DNA of 64,000 nt. Source: Oncomelania hupensis (taxonomy: Eukaryota; Mollusca; Gastropoda; Littorinimorpha; Pomatiopsidae). Below are positions 44,395 through 56,545 of the stretch, one piece after another (the stretch's first letter is position 1; every line of letters begins with the position of its first letter). A program made the position numbers and the translations under genes. The stretch spans positions 10,095,226 through 10,159,225 of the forward strand of contig CM072526.1 of assembly GCA_036898135.1 (NCBI GenBank), read 5' to 3'. The notes beneath the pieces are model-generated. The model was not told the DNA's origin. It did no database searches and worked only from the letters and a program-made list of their open reading frames with translations.

Positions 44395-46010
44395 ACGCTG
44401 GTGTTGGACCAGATGTCTTCCTATCAGCCCTAGTGACATCACTGCTGATGTTGAACCAGGTGTCTTCTTTACAGCCCTAGTGATATCACTACGCTGATGT
44501 TGAGCAAGGTGTCTTCTTTACAGCCCTAGTGATATCACTGCTGATGATGAACAAGGTGTCTTCTTTACAGCCCTAGTGACATCACTACGCTGATGATGAA
44601 CAAGGTGTCTTCTTTATAGCCCTAGTGATATCACTGCTGGTGATGAACAAGGTGTCTTCTTATCAGCCCTAGTGACATCACTACGCTGATGTTCGACCAG
44701 ATGTCTTCTTATCAGCCCTAATGACATCACTGCTGATGATGAACAAGGAGTCTTCTTATCAGCCCTAGTGACATCACTGCTGATGATGATCAAGGTGTCT
44801 TCTTATCAGCCCTAGTGACATCACTACGCTGATGATTGACCAGATGTCTTCTTATCAGCCCTAGTGACATCACTACGCTGATGATGAACAAAGTGTCTTC
44901 TTTACAGCCCTAGTGACATCACTACGCTGATGATGAACAAGGTGTCTTCTTATCAGCCCTAGTGACATCATTGTGCTGATGATGAACCAGATGTCTTCTT
45001 ATCAGTCCTAGTGACATCGCTGTGCTTAGTGACATCACTGCTAATGATGAACAAGGTGTCTTCTTATCAGCCCTAGTGACATCACTACGCTGATGATTGA
45101 CCAGATGTCTTCTTATCAGCCCTAGTGACATTACTACGCTGATGATGAACAAGGTGTCTTCTTATCAGCCCTAGTGACATCACTACGCTGATGATGAACA
45201 AGGTGTCTTTTTATCAGCCCTAGTGACATCACTACGCTGATGATGAACAAAGTGTCTTCTTTACAGCCCTAGTGACATCACTACGCTGATGATGAACAAG
45301 GTGTCTTCTTATCAGCCCTAGTGACATCGCTGTGCTGATGATGAACCAGATGTCTTCTTATCAGCCCTAGTGACATCGCTGTGCTGACGATGAACCAGAT
45401 GTCTTCTTATCAGCCCTAGTGACATCACTGTGCTGACGATGAACAAGGTGTCTTCTTATCAGCCCTAGTGACATCACTGTGCTGACGATGAACAAGGTGT
45501 CTTCTTATCAGCCCTAGTGACATCACATCAGCCCTAGTGACATCACTGTGCTGACGATGAACAAGGTGTCTTCTTATCAGCCCTAGTGACATCACTGTGC
45601 TGACGATGAACAAGGTGTCTTCTTATCAGCCCTAGTGACATCACTGCTGATGATGAACAAGGTGTCTTCTTATCAGCCCTAGTGACATCACTGCTGATGA
45701 TGAACAAGGTGTCTTCTTTACAGCCCTAGTGACATCACTACGCTGATGATGAACAAGATGTCTTCTTTACAGCCCTAGTGACATCACTACGCTGATGATG
45801 AAAAAGATGTCTTCTTTACAGCCGTAGGGACATCACTACGCTGATGATGAACAATGTGTCTTCTTTACAGCCCTAGTGACAACACTACGCTGATGGTGAA
45901 CAAGATGTCTTCTTTACAACCCCAGTGTCATCACTACCCTTATGATGAACAAGGTATCTTCTTTACAGCCCCAGTGTCATCACTACCCTGATGATGAACA
46001 AGATGACTTT
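44395..46010. repeat. 49/46-bp minisatellite, about 33 copies
   Basis: Unit 'gatgatgaacaaggtgtctt' plus 'cttatcagccctagtgacat' plus 'cactacgct', with a 3-bp shorter variant lacking ACG. Array of about 1.6 kb with degenerate ends. Confidence 0.95.
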
Positions 46011-46200
46011 GTTACAGCCCTACATATGGCCATGTACACTGTACTGGTTAATTGACAATAAGTGTTATTCTTTACAGCCCTGGACATGGCATTATACTTT
46101 GTTATGTCACGTAACAGTTTTCACTGGATCCTATAAACATTGATAATCTAATCTAATCTAATGTAATTAAGTAGCACACTTCAATACTGACCTTTTCATA
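46011..46200 (+). repeat. Retroposon 3' end with (AATCT)n tail
   Basis: 'cactggatcctataaacatt' followed by AATCT repeats; similar ends occur at 40450 ('cactgaaccctataaac' with ATCAA) and in the 12-15 kb family. Confidence 0.45.
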
Positions 46201-46573
46201 CTGTACAGTGTTCATTGTGGATCACAATTTGTACATGAGACCTGAATCTGATGACAAGAAGTTACACAGTGACAGCGTGTGGTGATGTGGATGTGATACT
46301 GCACTTACAGATCTGTACAGTTTATTGATGACTGACATTCTGACAGTAACGTTAAGGCTTTTTCTAAACAAAACTTTTTTTTAAATTCCCAACTATTATA
46401 CTTTTTTTAATATATGTGTGAAACGCGAAAGTATGTTTGGGTGTGTAGCTTAAAATATCATAGCTTATTTCTTTTTTCCATAGATTTTTTTTTTATTCAC
46501 AATGTTGAACCCCTAAACAAACTGACCTACAGTTTGCCTGTCGCAAAACCTGAAGTAATTCAGGGAGAGAGGA

Positions 46574-46579
46574 GAGGGA

Positions 46580-46654
<75 letters not shown>
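46574..46654. repeat. (GA)n microsatellite
   Basis: About 40 GA repeats, 160 bp upstream of the ASB-like gene's start codon. Confidence 0.95.
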
Positions 46655-46657
<3 letters not shown>

Positions 46658-46812
46658 TGCTTCGAAGTTATCTCCCATCACTCTTTTGCATTTTTCTGCT
46701 TATTTAGTTTTATATTTCATAGTCCGATTTTACAGTAGATTGTTTTTATACTACAGTGTGAATTCACTTTTGAGAGAGTATAGCGTTATTTACAGATAGG
46801 AATTGTTCAACA

Positions 46813-49800
46813 GTGTTCAACATGGAGAACTGGACAGAACTTTTAGATAATGCAGTGAGAGGACATTTCATTGCGTGGCGGGAGGTAGCTGATATACTGT
46901 TTGACCATGGTAACGTCGTGCCCAATAATACAAGACTCCAAGCTGTAGACGCCTTCATTCAAAATAGAAAGGTTGAGGTGGACAGGTTCACGACTTTTGT
47001 CATCATTCAACACTGTAACAGAGAGCAGCGTCACAGATTACTGAACAGAGCACTGACAGAAGGATGGTGGAACACTGTGACCGCGGTACTGGACGAGGGT
47101 AATCAAGACAAACGGCAAAAGAAAATAGCAGTTGATACATTCATAGAAAATGCAACTGAGATATATTATGAAGACATCATACCACACTGTGACAGAGAGC
47201 AGCTTGACAGAGTGCTGAACAGAGCAGTGACAGAAGGATGGTGGGACGTGTTGACCAAAGTGCTGAATAAAGGTGTCAGTGTTGAATCAAAACACGCAGC
47301 AGTTGACGTTTATATTGACAAAGCCAGTGTAACAACGAGGCGTTTACCAGGCACGCTTTGGAAGTACTCACACATCATACCACACTGTGACAGAGAACAA
47401 CTAAACAGAGTGCTGAACAGAGCACTGAAAGAAAAAAGGTGGGACATCGCGATGGAGGGTATCAAGAAGGGCGCTGTCATCACCACACTTCACACGTGGA
47501 AACCAATTACATATCACACCATTCAACAACGAGAACATCAACTTTCAAGTGAGACAGTGAAATTGTTCATGCCTCATAACACAAGCAAACTGTTGACTAC
47601 ATACGTCGACTGGAGTCAACTTTCAGAAGACCAAAAAACTTTTGTTCTGATGGTGTCATTGGAAGAATTACGAATTACAGACACGTTGTTACCTTTTGCT
47701 GTGAATCTGAGTGACCTTTCACAAGAAGAACTGAGTGTATGTGTTTTGATTTTAATGAAAGAAGACAGGTGGGATGAGATCAGCAAGGTCTGTCTGTGTC
47801 ATGTGTGGGAGCAAGTTGGCCGTGAGTTGTTGCAGGAAGCTGTGGATCAGAGACGGTGGAGCATTGTCCAGCAGTGGGCAGACCACTCTGTGTATGACGA
47901 CCAGCGTTGGTGGGCAGTGAAAGAGGCTTACAAAGAGAAACAGTGGCCCGTCATGTTGCTGTTGTCTGACCACGGGCTGACGGAGATAGAGCTGATGTGG
48001 GTATACTACCGGCTGGCCATGTTCGCTGACTGGGCCACTGTTGGTCACATGCTTCAACGTGGAGTGGACGTCACTGATCTGAGAGAAGTGGTGGAGAACG
48101 CCATGATCAGCACAAAGACAGCCAGAGACCCCGCAAAACGTCTGGCTTTAGGAAAGAGATGGCAACGGCTGAAGGCACTAGAACAGAAAATGTCTAACGT
48201 TTCAAGTCGACAGGCCTACAAAGCAGCAAAGTCCTGTATGTGGCGTGTTGTCATGCCAAGCCTGCATTACCAGCATGGTAAGATCAGACATCAACTGATA
48301 CAAATCACACTGAAAGCCGCCCTAAAACACAGAGCATGGCACGTGGTGCTGCAGTTGATTAAACTGGATATGGAGCAAGCACAGAGGGACTCATTGTTTA
48401 CTGACATGGTGAGACAACAGCAGTGGGGCATGTGCAGAGCACTGCTAGATCAAGGTGTCAGTGTCCATTTGTGTCTGGATGTTCTTCCACAGTTGATGGT
48501 GGAGGATCAGTGGCTGCTTGTGGCCAGGATGATGGAATACGACATGGACGACGCCAAAAGACGAGAAGTGATGCAGCGTGCCATGGAGAGGAGGCAAGGC
48601 AGTGTAGTGGGGCGTTGCATCAGCACCATGCAACACTATCGTCTGTCTGAAGAGGAACGGGAACAGCTGTTCCATCAAGCGATCAGTCGTTGCGTCTTGC
48701 AGGCAGTCAAACCTTTGATAGAGGAGAAAGACCCGACAGGACTCAGACATCGTGATGGAGCTCTGCTTGCAGGCATAGAACTACGTCAGTGGGACGTGGT
48801 GGACTACTGTCAGGAACAGCGCGCTGACATCAACATGAAAAACGATGAAGGGGAGACACCTCTCAACAGGGCAGCCAGGAAGAAAGACTGGAAGACTGTA
48901 AAAGCCTTAGTGGTCCGAGGTGGCGACACCAATATCCTTGATAGAGATCACCGTAGTTTGTTGTATAGAACTATTAAAGCAAAGCAGATGGATCTTACAA
49001 AGTTGGTCATTGAGTACCATGGAGACATAAACAAGAAGATGCAATGGAGATGTAATTCATCACACACTGATGTGGTGTCCTGATCAGGCTAAAGTAGTGA
49101 ATAAGAAAGGAGAGACAACTCTACACGCCATTGCGTTGGACAAAAGACCAGAGTTCCTGTTCCACCAGGTGGTCAGGGGAGTTAATCCACTGCGTGTGAC
49201 AAAGAGTGGTCAGTCTGTGTTGCTATACGCTGTCATGAATAAACACTGTGCACAGAGGATGGTAGCAGAGTGCATCAGACTGGGATTCAGCACACACCAA
49301 CCTGCACTAACAGTAACATTTGAACCATTGGGAGATTTAGTTATAAAGTTCATAGTTTCACAGATAGAATGGGAATGGGAAAGTGAGATAGAATGGGAAA
49401 GTGAAGAGCCTCTAATAAGATCACCTCTACTTTCAGCCATCATGAGAGCACACTTCATACTGGCACACTTGCTGTACGAGTCAGGATCCTGTTCCTATTC
49501 ACAGCTGTTCCACATGTACAATGATTTACTTGAGGCCTCTGATCCTTTGACAGAGAGAGGTCAGCGACTGCGAGATGCCTGGCAAGACATAAAATATATT
49601 GACTTTGACAAATACCAAGATCTGTACAAACAGTTGACGGAAAGATTCACCTCGTTCCTGCCCTACCTGAGGGAGATGGCCACCACACCTCACAGTCTGG
49701 TGTCCACGTGTCGCCTGGTCATCTCACACTGCCTCAATGTCCGTCGGAGGTATGAGGGCGATGTGTACCAGCTTGGTTTGTCTGACAGAATGACCAACTA

Positions 49801-49885
49801 CATTCTGTTCTCAGACTTAACGGACCCTGACTACGAACCTGCATGGTACGTTACCGCCACTCAAGCCACAGAAGTGAAAGAATGA
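46813..49885 (+). CDS. ASB-like protein: helical/ankyrin repeats and a C-terminal SOCS box, one frameshift
   Basis: The ATG at 46813 follows an acceptor-like TTATTTACAG at 46795. The first frame runs 756 codons to a stop at 49083; the second (open from 49031) ends at TGA 49883-49885. Together they form one protein of about 1,020 residues. The N-terminal part has three Trp-rich helical repeats (HCDREQLDRVLNRAVTEGWW type) near residues 65, 117 and 190; the middle holds further diverged helical repeats. Canonical ankyrin repeats (EGETPLNRAARKKDWKTVK) begin near residue 676 and continue after the frame change (KKGETTLHAIALD). The end has a SOCS box with a perfect BC-box pattern, SLVSTCRLVI, at 49694-49723. 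Ankyrin plus SOCS box is the ASB architecture: substrate receptors of Elongin-B/C-Cullin-5 E3 ubiquitin ligases. The break lies near 49043 and fits loss of one base; it may be a mutation or a sequence error. Confidence 0.8.
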
Positions 49886-49918
49886 ACTGTACTTTGTACC
49901 CAGATCATCCTCAGTTGC

Positions 49919-50025
49919 TTTGTGTCTGTGCATGTTATGGCCCTTTGTGTCTGTGCATGTTATGGCCCTTTGTGTCTGTGCATGTTATGGCCCTTTGTGT
50001 CTGTGCATGTTATGGCCCTTTGTTT
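49919..50025. repeat. 25-bp minisatellite, 4 copies
   Basis: Unit 'tttgtgtctgtgcatgttat' plus 'ggccc', 35 bp after the stop codon of the ASB-like gene, thus probably in its 3' untranslated region. Confidence 0.9.
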
Positions 50026-50262
50026 CAAAGGCAGAACTAGCTTCACTGGATTTGTCATCTCTGTAAGATTGTTGAATGCTGCACGTGTCAGTGAACGAGT
50101 ATGTATCGCCGTGTGTTACAAACTAGTGTTGCTTCACTATTTCATTACTCTTGGACTGAATCTTTTTATTAAGCACATGTAGTAGAGAAGACAGCGGAAC
50201 TGAACGAGGAAAAAACTGTCATCACCTCTGTGGTCTTGATAGGTGTGGTTGGTAGCGTATTA

Positions 50263-50294
50263 AATAGTGTGTGTGTGTGTGTGTGTGTGCGTGC

Positions 50295-50335
<41 letters not shown>

Positions 50336-50345
50336 AAAGAGAGAG
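50263..50345. repeat. (GT)n(GA)n microsatellite
   Basis: GT run with two GC steps, then a GA run. Confidence 0.95.
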
Positions 50346-50557
50346 TATTCTGTTACTTTGCACTCACAGTAGAAGTTGTGTTTTCTTTGCGTCCCTATTT
50401 CATCTTCTCCTCTCACTTCCTTCTCTCGCTCACCCCAACCCATCGCCCAACCCCCACCACACTCACAACTTGTCTTTGTAACCTGCCCCACCCTACCACA
50501 CATGTGTAGTGTTGGAACACTGTTAGGTTTTTGTCGTCATTGTCAGCAGTAGGGGAA

Positions 50558-51035
50558 AACTCTGTACTTGTCCCAAGTAGAGGTGAAACATAGAACGTCG
50601 CTGTAGGCTAAACACTGTACTTGTCCCAAGTAGAGGTGAAACATAGAACGTCGGTGTAGGCTAAACACTGTAGTTGTCCCAAGTAGAGGTGAAACATAGA
50701 AGGTCGCTGTAGGCTAAACACTGTAATTGTCCCAAGTAGAGGTGAAACATAGAACGTCGGTGTAGGCTAAACACTGTACTTGTCCCAAGTAGAGGTGAAA
50801 CATAGAACGTCGGTGTAGGCTAAACACTGTAGTTGTCCCAAGTAGAGGTGAAACATAGAAGGTCGCTGTAGGCTAAACACTGTAATTGTCCCAAGTAGAG
50901 GTGAAACATAGAACGTCGGTGTAGGCTAAACACTGTACATGTTCCAAGTAGAGGTGAAACATAGAACGTCGCTGTAGGCTAAACACTGTAGTTGTCCCAA
51001 GTAGAGGTGAAACATAGAACGTCGGTGTAGGCTAA
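50558..51035. repeat. 53-bp minisatellite, 9 copies, trimer higher order
   Basis: Unit 'aaacactgtacttgtcccaa' plus 'gtagaggtgaaacatagaac' plus 'gtcggtgtaggct'. Diagnostic variants (acttg, agttg, aattg; aacg or aagg) repeat every three units, units 2-4 matching units 5-7. Confidence 0.93.
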
Positions 51036-51049
51036 AACCTTGATAGTGT

Positions 51050-51175
51050 GCTAGAGGGCGCCTCCAGCGGCTTGAATTAGATCCTGTTTCGACCAGCGCC
51101 TTGAGCAGCTCTTGAACTGGAAAAGCGCTATTATAAGATCTATTAAATCAATAAATAAATAGTGTAATAAAGTTA
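51050..51175 (+). repeat. SINE 3' body
   Basis: 'ttagatcctgtttcgaccag', 'cgccttgagcagctcttg' and 'aaaagcgctattataagatc' then an AAT-rich tail. The best-preserved copy of the body also seen at 13.9 kb, 28.3 kb and as the unit of the 49-bp minisatellite at 32.2 kb. Confidence 0.6.
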
Positions 51176-52529
51176 GAACAGCCCATGTATGTTTCCACTG
51201 TTTGTAGCGTGTGTGATATGGAACACAAATTAAGATTGTGTTGCTGTCAGTAATGAAACATGAACTTTGTCCTTTTAGTAACAAAACCACACACAGGTCC
51301 AATCAAAACACAAGGCCCATAACCCAGTGGGCATTTTAGCCACAAATAGTGAGTGGGAGGGGAAGGAGAGGGGCGGATTAAAGACATTAAAAAAAACAAT
51401 GAACGGCACAAAAAAGTCTGCTCTATAGGCATCACAAGACAAATCTCTGAAATGTCAAACACCCGTTTTAAAGTTTACACTGGCTCAGTATAAAAAGAAA
51501 TGTGTATATTAACCATCACATCAAATATAATAAGTGGAAACAAATAACACAAGCATGTATGCATCACGGTTTTGATAAAATAACCAGTAGGTTGACAGAA
51601 GAAGGAAAAAGTGAATGCACATTATTTAAATAGGGAGATCAAACTACAATCAACAGGCCTACATTTAGCAATCAGCTTTTGATTTAGTATTCATCAGCTT
51701 ATTAAATTTAAAGCCGTCTGGATGTGTCCAAAAGTGTTTGGTGAAGGAAAAGTCCTGTTTTCTATCGGCACAGAATTTTTACATGTAAATAAATAATGAA
51801 ACTCGTCACCATTTTCATCTAAGTCACACAGAGTACACACAGTCGTTCTACTCTAGGTACATTATTTATCTTTCAGACTGAATAGGCAATTTGTGACTAC
51901 TGTCTGATTTTCAGTAAGTTGAGCTGAATGAACTTTACATAAACCACAGCCACTAGGGAAAAGGCAAATCGCATCAATTGCGACACTTCCCTTCCCTGAA
52001 TCATTATTTTCAGTACTTGCCGTCAGGTCGAAGGCTTCGAATACTGTTCGCTATAATGACACAAGAACTCTTTCATCCCTAGTGCGATCTCAATCCTCAA
52101 CAATCGCTAACTCTATTTTCGAATCAGCTAAACCGGTTTGTATGTTGAACTGAAATTTTAACGTTCATATTTATTTTGATCATTGTATGCAATCTTTTAG
52201 ATGTTTTAGTCATATTTATCACTATTAATGAGTTGATAATCTTTTATAGTGCATGTGGCATGTGATGGGTTAAGGCTAAGTGTGTGTATGCAAGTACATG
52301 GGTGCGTTCAATTTAATGAATGTTGATTATTCTGCATCGATGTATATATTGTTACATATAAATACGTATATTCTATGTATTCATTATCTATTCATTATGT
52401 ATTATGAGTGCGTGTATGTGCAAGTTAATTTGATTATCGTTATGTTATTATTGTGTGTATTTATTATGTATTAATTTACGTATACATTGTATTGACGGAT
52501 ATTTAGTGTGTCTGGACACATATGGGTAT
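51176..52529. other. Unassigned region with a possible LINE remnant
   Basis: Around 52014-52145 the translation YLPSGRRLRI followed, after a shift, by a Ser-rich stretch recalls the C-terminal end of some non-LTR elements. The rest is AT-rich and unrecognised. Confidence 0.3.
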
Positions 52530-52702
52530 GTGTGTAGATGTATTGTGTTGTATTATATTGTATTATGTAATGTTGTATTGTGTTGTATTGTATTGTGTTG
52601 TAATGTATTGTGTTGTATTGTATTGTGTAGTGTTGTATTGTGTTATGTTGTATTGTATTGTGTTGTGTTATGGTGTATTGTATTGTATTGTGTTGTATTG
52701 TA
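52530..52702. repeat. TTGTA-type pentanucleotide tract
   Basis: Degenerate run of TTGTA/TTGTG units with phase changes. Confidence 0.9.
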
Positions 52703-53744
52703 ATAACTGAATGTATTCCTCTCTGTTAACATTAGGGATACAGATTAGTTGTTTGCATAATGAAAGTTGTTCATGTTTAATTATATGCCAATTCTCACTG
52801 ATGTAGTTATCTTAGTTTCTGAATTCGCTTCCTTATCAGTTGATGTTTGAACAATCATAGCTGTATTGATTTGTTACTTAATGGCCTGTTGTTTTGTACT
52901 GAATTCTTTTCTTCCTGTGTTGACATCACTGATAAAGAGTTCATGTTTGAGCAATTCGAGTTCATGTATATTGATGCACTAATTTTCCGCTCTCCCCTCC
53001 CCCCCTCTCCACCAGTCTGTCTGTCCGTCGTCTGGACGTGCCAAAACTTGCAATATCTGAGAACCCAATTCAACTATATAACCAAAGATTTGGTAAGGTC
53101 ACTGAAGGTCAAGGTCCTCTGAAGGTCAGGCTTATGTAAGTATGGTCACTATCAGTTGGAATCATCAAGAAAGTATTTTTGAAAACCAAGTTTTCCTTCA
53201 GTATTTGTTTCATGTTCAGAACTTCTATGTCCTAAACCATAGTATGCTGTCACTGCTTGTTGGTATCCATTTAAGAAATCTTTGATGTGGGAGTTGTTAT
53301 TCTCGATAATTACTGTTGTTCATTAAACAAAAAAGTCATTAAAAAGCCATTAGGTCATAAGCAGAGGAAATTAGAACAATAACTGGATGTAGTATTAAGT
53401 GAATACTGAATCAGAATGTTGAGCTATGACATATTTTATATAAATCATCTCGGTTATAACATTTCAGTTTGGTTGTGTATTGTTTGGTATTTGACTGTAG
53501 TTTAGTTTGGCCTCGTGATGTCTACATGAAGAGCTTTCACACTAAAGTTTCCTCTTTTTAAAGTTTCCTCTTTTTGTTGTTGTTCATCTAAAATAGCTCT
53601 TTTCTAGTGTATATAGGTGAACTCTTTGTTTTTTTCTAATTCGTTATTGTGAATGCTATGTTATGGTGATTAATTCCATTGCAGAAAATGTTGACAATAC
53701 CGGCAGTGAACAAAGCCCTGCCGTGTTCACTTGAGCTTTGCATT
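52703..53744. other. Spacer, nothing recognised
   Basis: AT-rich; no supported gene, RNA or repeat. Confidence 0.4.
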
Positions 53745-54170
53745 GTGTCTGCGTCACTGTTCTTTTGTGATAAACAGGAGCATTGTGCCTACACTACGGT
53801 TCTTTTGCTAATAAACAGGAGCATTGTGCACAGGAGCATTGTGCCTACGTCACAGTTCTTTTGCTAATAAACAGGAGCATTGTGCCTACGTCACTGTTCT
53901 TTTGCTAATAAACAGGAGCATTGAGCCTACTTCACTGTTCTTTTGCTAATATACAGGAGCATTGTGTCTACGTTAATGTTCTTTTGCTAATAAACAGAAG
54001 CATAATGATTGTGCTTACGTCATTGTACTTTTGCTAATAAATAGAAGCATTGTGCCTACTTCACTATTCTTTTGCTAATAAACAGAAGCATTCTGCCTAC
54101 GTCACTGTACTGTTGCTAATAAACAGTAGCATTGTGTCTACGTAAATGTTCTTTTGCTAATAAACAGGAC
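53745..54170. repeat. 41-bp minisatellite, about 10 copies, AATAAA in most units
   Basis: Unit 'cttttgctaataaacaggag' plus 'cattgtgcctacgtcactgtt'. Nearly every unit carries CTAATAAACAG, so plus-strand polyadenylation hexamers recur at regular spacing. Confidence 0.92.
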
Positions 54171-54327
54171 AGACAGCAGTTGTTATTAATTGTTAGCTTT
54201 GTATCTTTCTTTAGATCTTTTTTATGTCTTTCTTGATGCCGTTGTTGAAGTTGTTGCTATTATTGTTGCTGATAATGATGATGGCGATGTTTCTACTTTT
54301 TCTTTCTTTCATTTCACCTCCAATTTC

Positions 54328-54468
54328 TTCATTCTTCGCTCTCTGTCTGTCTCTCTCTGTCTCTCTTTGTCTGTCTGTCTCTCTCCCTCTCCTTCTCAAG
54401 GGCAAACAAAGACCAAATAAGTAAAGAATAAGACAGATAATACCATACTATTACCACCATCCTCCACC

Positions 54469-54500
<32 letters not shown>

Positions 54501-54745
54501 CAACATGCACAAAACAACATTGGTTGCAATGAATTTTTGTCCCGTATTTATTTTCAACAATTACATTGATGTATAGCGTTTTACATTTCTTCCTGATGTA
54601 TCTGATGGATACGACATCACGGTACAGTAGTAGTAGTACATGTAGAATAAAAAGAAGTAGTTCTTTGCAGTGTAGTAGTAGTTGTTGTAGTCGTAGTAGT
54701 TGTTGTAGTAATAGTAGTAGTAGTAATTGTTGTTGTTGTAAGACT
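54328..54745. repeat. Cluster of short microsatellites
   Basis: TCTG-rich run (54338-54392), ACC/AAC run (54462-54505) and GTA/GTT-rich stretch (54625-54740). Confidence 0.85.
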
Positions 54746-54902
54746 ATTGGACGTTTGTTAAATGTCCCACGATAACATGTTTTCAACGTCCCTGATTCCC
54801 TTTCAAATTCACCTTGAGTGTTGTCCACACCGGGGATTTAAAAACATTGTACGCCCCAAAAAATACGTCTTTCAAAAATACAGTTTTGCTATAAGCCGAT
54901 AC

Positions 54903-55209
54903 AATACACAACACAGAGATCAATACAGCAAGCTTGTTATGACTGAACACAACCAAAGAGACTGGCAACATGTAGGTACATCATTTTTACAAGGGGAAGG
55001 TATGTGATTATTATCAAAAGTAGTCAATTTGTACAGCTGGGATATTGGGAAAAAACAGCTTTATAAAATATATATAATTTTTGTGCGTGGGCTATGATTT
55101 GGATTGCACTCGTCATCCAAGCTGGCGAAATTGGAGTTATCTTCTCGGGGAAGGCGCGACAGCCGTAAGAGCAGCGCCACCCAGGACAGAGGGGGAATAG
55201 GACCTAGAA

Positions 55210-55264
<55 letters not shown>

Positions 55265-55410
55265 AGTGAGTGTGTGTTTTAAATTAGTAGTCCTATTGCA
55301 TTTTAGGAAGCCTGTATGTTGTGCTCATTATTTTATATAGCAAACTTGACTGTCTTCATTAAAGACAACATAAAAATACTATTGAAATATTACATGAAAC
55401 TACCCTTATA
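54903..55410 (+). repeat. Dispersed repeat mosaic, copy 2
   Basis: 54903-55153 matches 1893-2290. 55153-55211 matches 17600-17662, here uninterrupted across AACGTT. 55264-55405 matches 26440-26590. A (TC)n run lies at 55213-55261. The RTE LINE copy begins right after it. Confidence 0.75.
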
Positions 55411-55591
55411 AAAGAAAAAAAAGAAAAAGAACACCTCACAGGGAGCTGATGTCTACCGAAAAATCAATAATGACATCCTAAAAGGCATGAGCACAGCAAA
55501 GGAGAACTGGATAGAAGATCAATGCCAGGAAATAGCGAACAGTCTGAACAAGAACAGCAGCAAGAAGGCCTACCAGACTGTGAAGCGGCTG

Positions 55592-56226
55592 TGTTACACT
55601 CAGTTTGACGATGGTGTTTTCTATCAGTATCTGATTCAGCCCCGATGCTTGAATTCCTGATAGGGTGTAACTCAGATTCGTTTATTCACACAGCCCGTCC
55701 AAACAGCGTACAAGTCACAAAGTCGACGTATGAAGTTTTCCACTTTTATTCAGCACACATCAACAACTGCATACAATTCTCAATTCAACTCAACAACTTT
55801 CACAGCAACTCTCCAGCTTCACTATCAACAACTTTTCTCTCCCAACAACAATTCGGCACACGATTAAATAACCTCTCTCTTTTCCGGAAAGATTTCGAAT
55901 ACCGTAGAAATGACGTACTGCTACCAATCGAACTAAAGATCGTCATCACTGACTTACGTCATTACACATTTCTTCTCCTTCCGGATTGTTCCTTCAAATT
56001 TCTACATTTATCCCGAATCTTCGATCAATAGTAAACAAGCCGATCCAGAAGATTCTACAACAATATCGACTAACGGAAATTATCAACGTTATACAAAGCC
56101 TTTCCTAACAACAATGCAAACTCAAATCAAAGGTAAATAAACTCCATTATTGAATACTTTGCAAATCGAAACGATTAGATCTATCGTACACGCTTTAGAC
56201 ACACTTTCGTTCGTTTCAACGTAACA
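55592..56226 (-). repeat. 3' LTR of the second LTR element
   Basis: 635 bp, TGTTAC...GTAACA ends. Minus-strand AATAAA at 55681-55686. A 128-codon plus-strand frame inside recurs in the other LTR and is not a gene. Confidence 0.92.
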
Positions 56227-56309
56227 TAACCCCCCACTCAAGAAGAAATTTACCCAATTTCTTTCAACAACGTTGAAACGTAATGCACAAACAAAGTCCT
56301 CAATTGAAA

Positions 56310-56545
56310 CTAATTTAAGACTTTCTGAATACTGTAATTGCGCTCAGCTTATCTACACAGAGTCAATGGTTTTCATCTTCAAATCTGCCTGGATAATGAC
56401 AATGTTCACAGTTCATTCACACAGAGTCAAAGTTTCTCATCTGCAAGTCTTTCTGGATACTGTCAATGTTCACAGATCATTTACCCAGTCAACGTTTTTC
56501 ATTTTCAAGTCTGTCATTACCAATATTCTTAGTTCGTCCACACAA
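56310..56545. repeat. ~65-bp repeat in the 3' untranslated part of the second LTR element
   Basis: Three to four degenerate copies of a block containing 'cacagagtcaa' and 'tttctggatactgtcaatg'. It replaces the place where RNase H would be expected. Confidence 0.6.

Noticed and set aside
49031..49070. Programmed +1 frameshift or mini-intron in the ASB-like gene
   Set aside because: The only GT...AG pair here spans 36 bp, too short for an intron and a multiple of three; no known slippery element is visible, so a simple indel is more likely.
55645..56031. 128-codon frame, repeated at 60751-61137
   Set aside because: Antisense frame within both LTRs of the second element; no domain.
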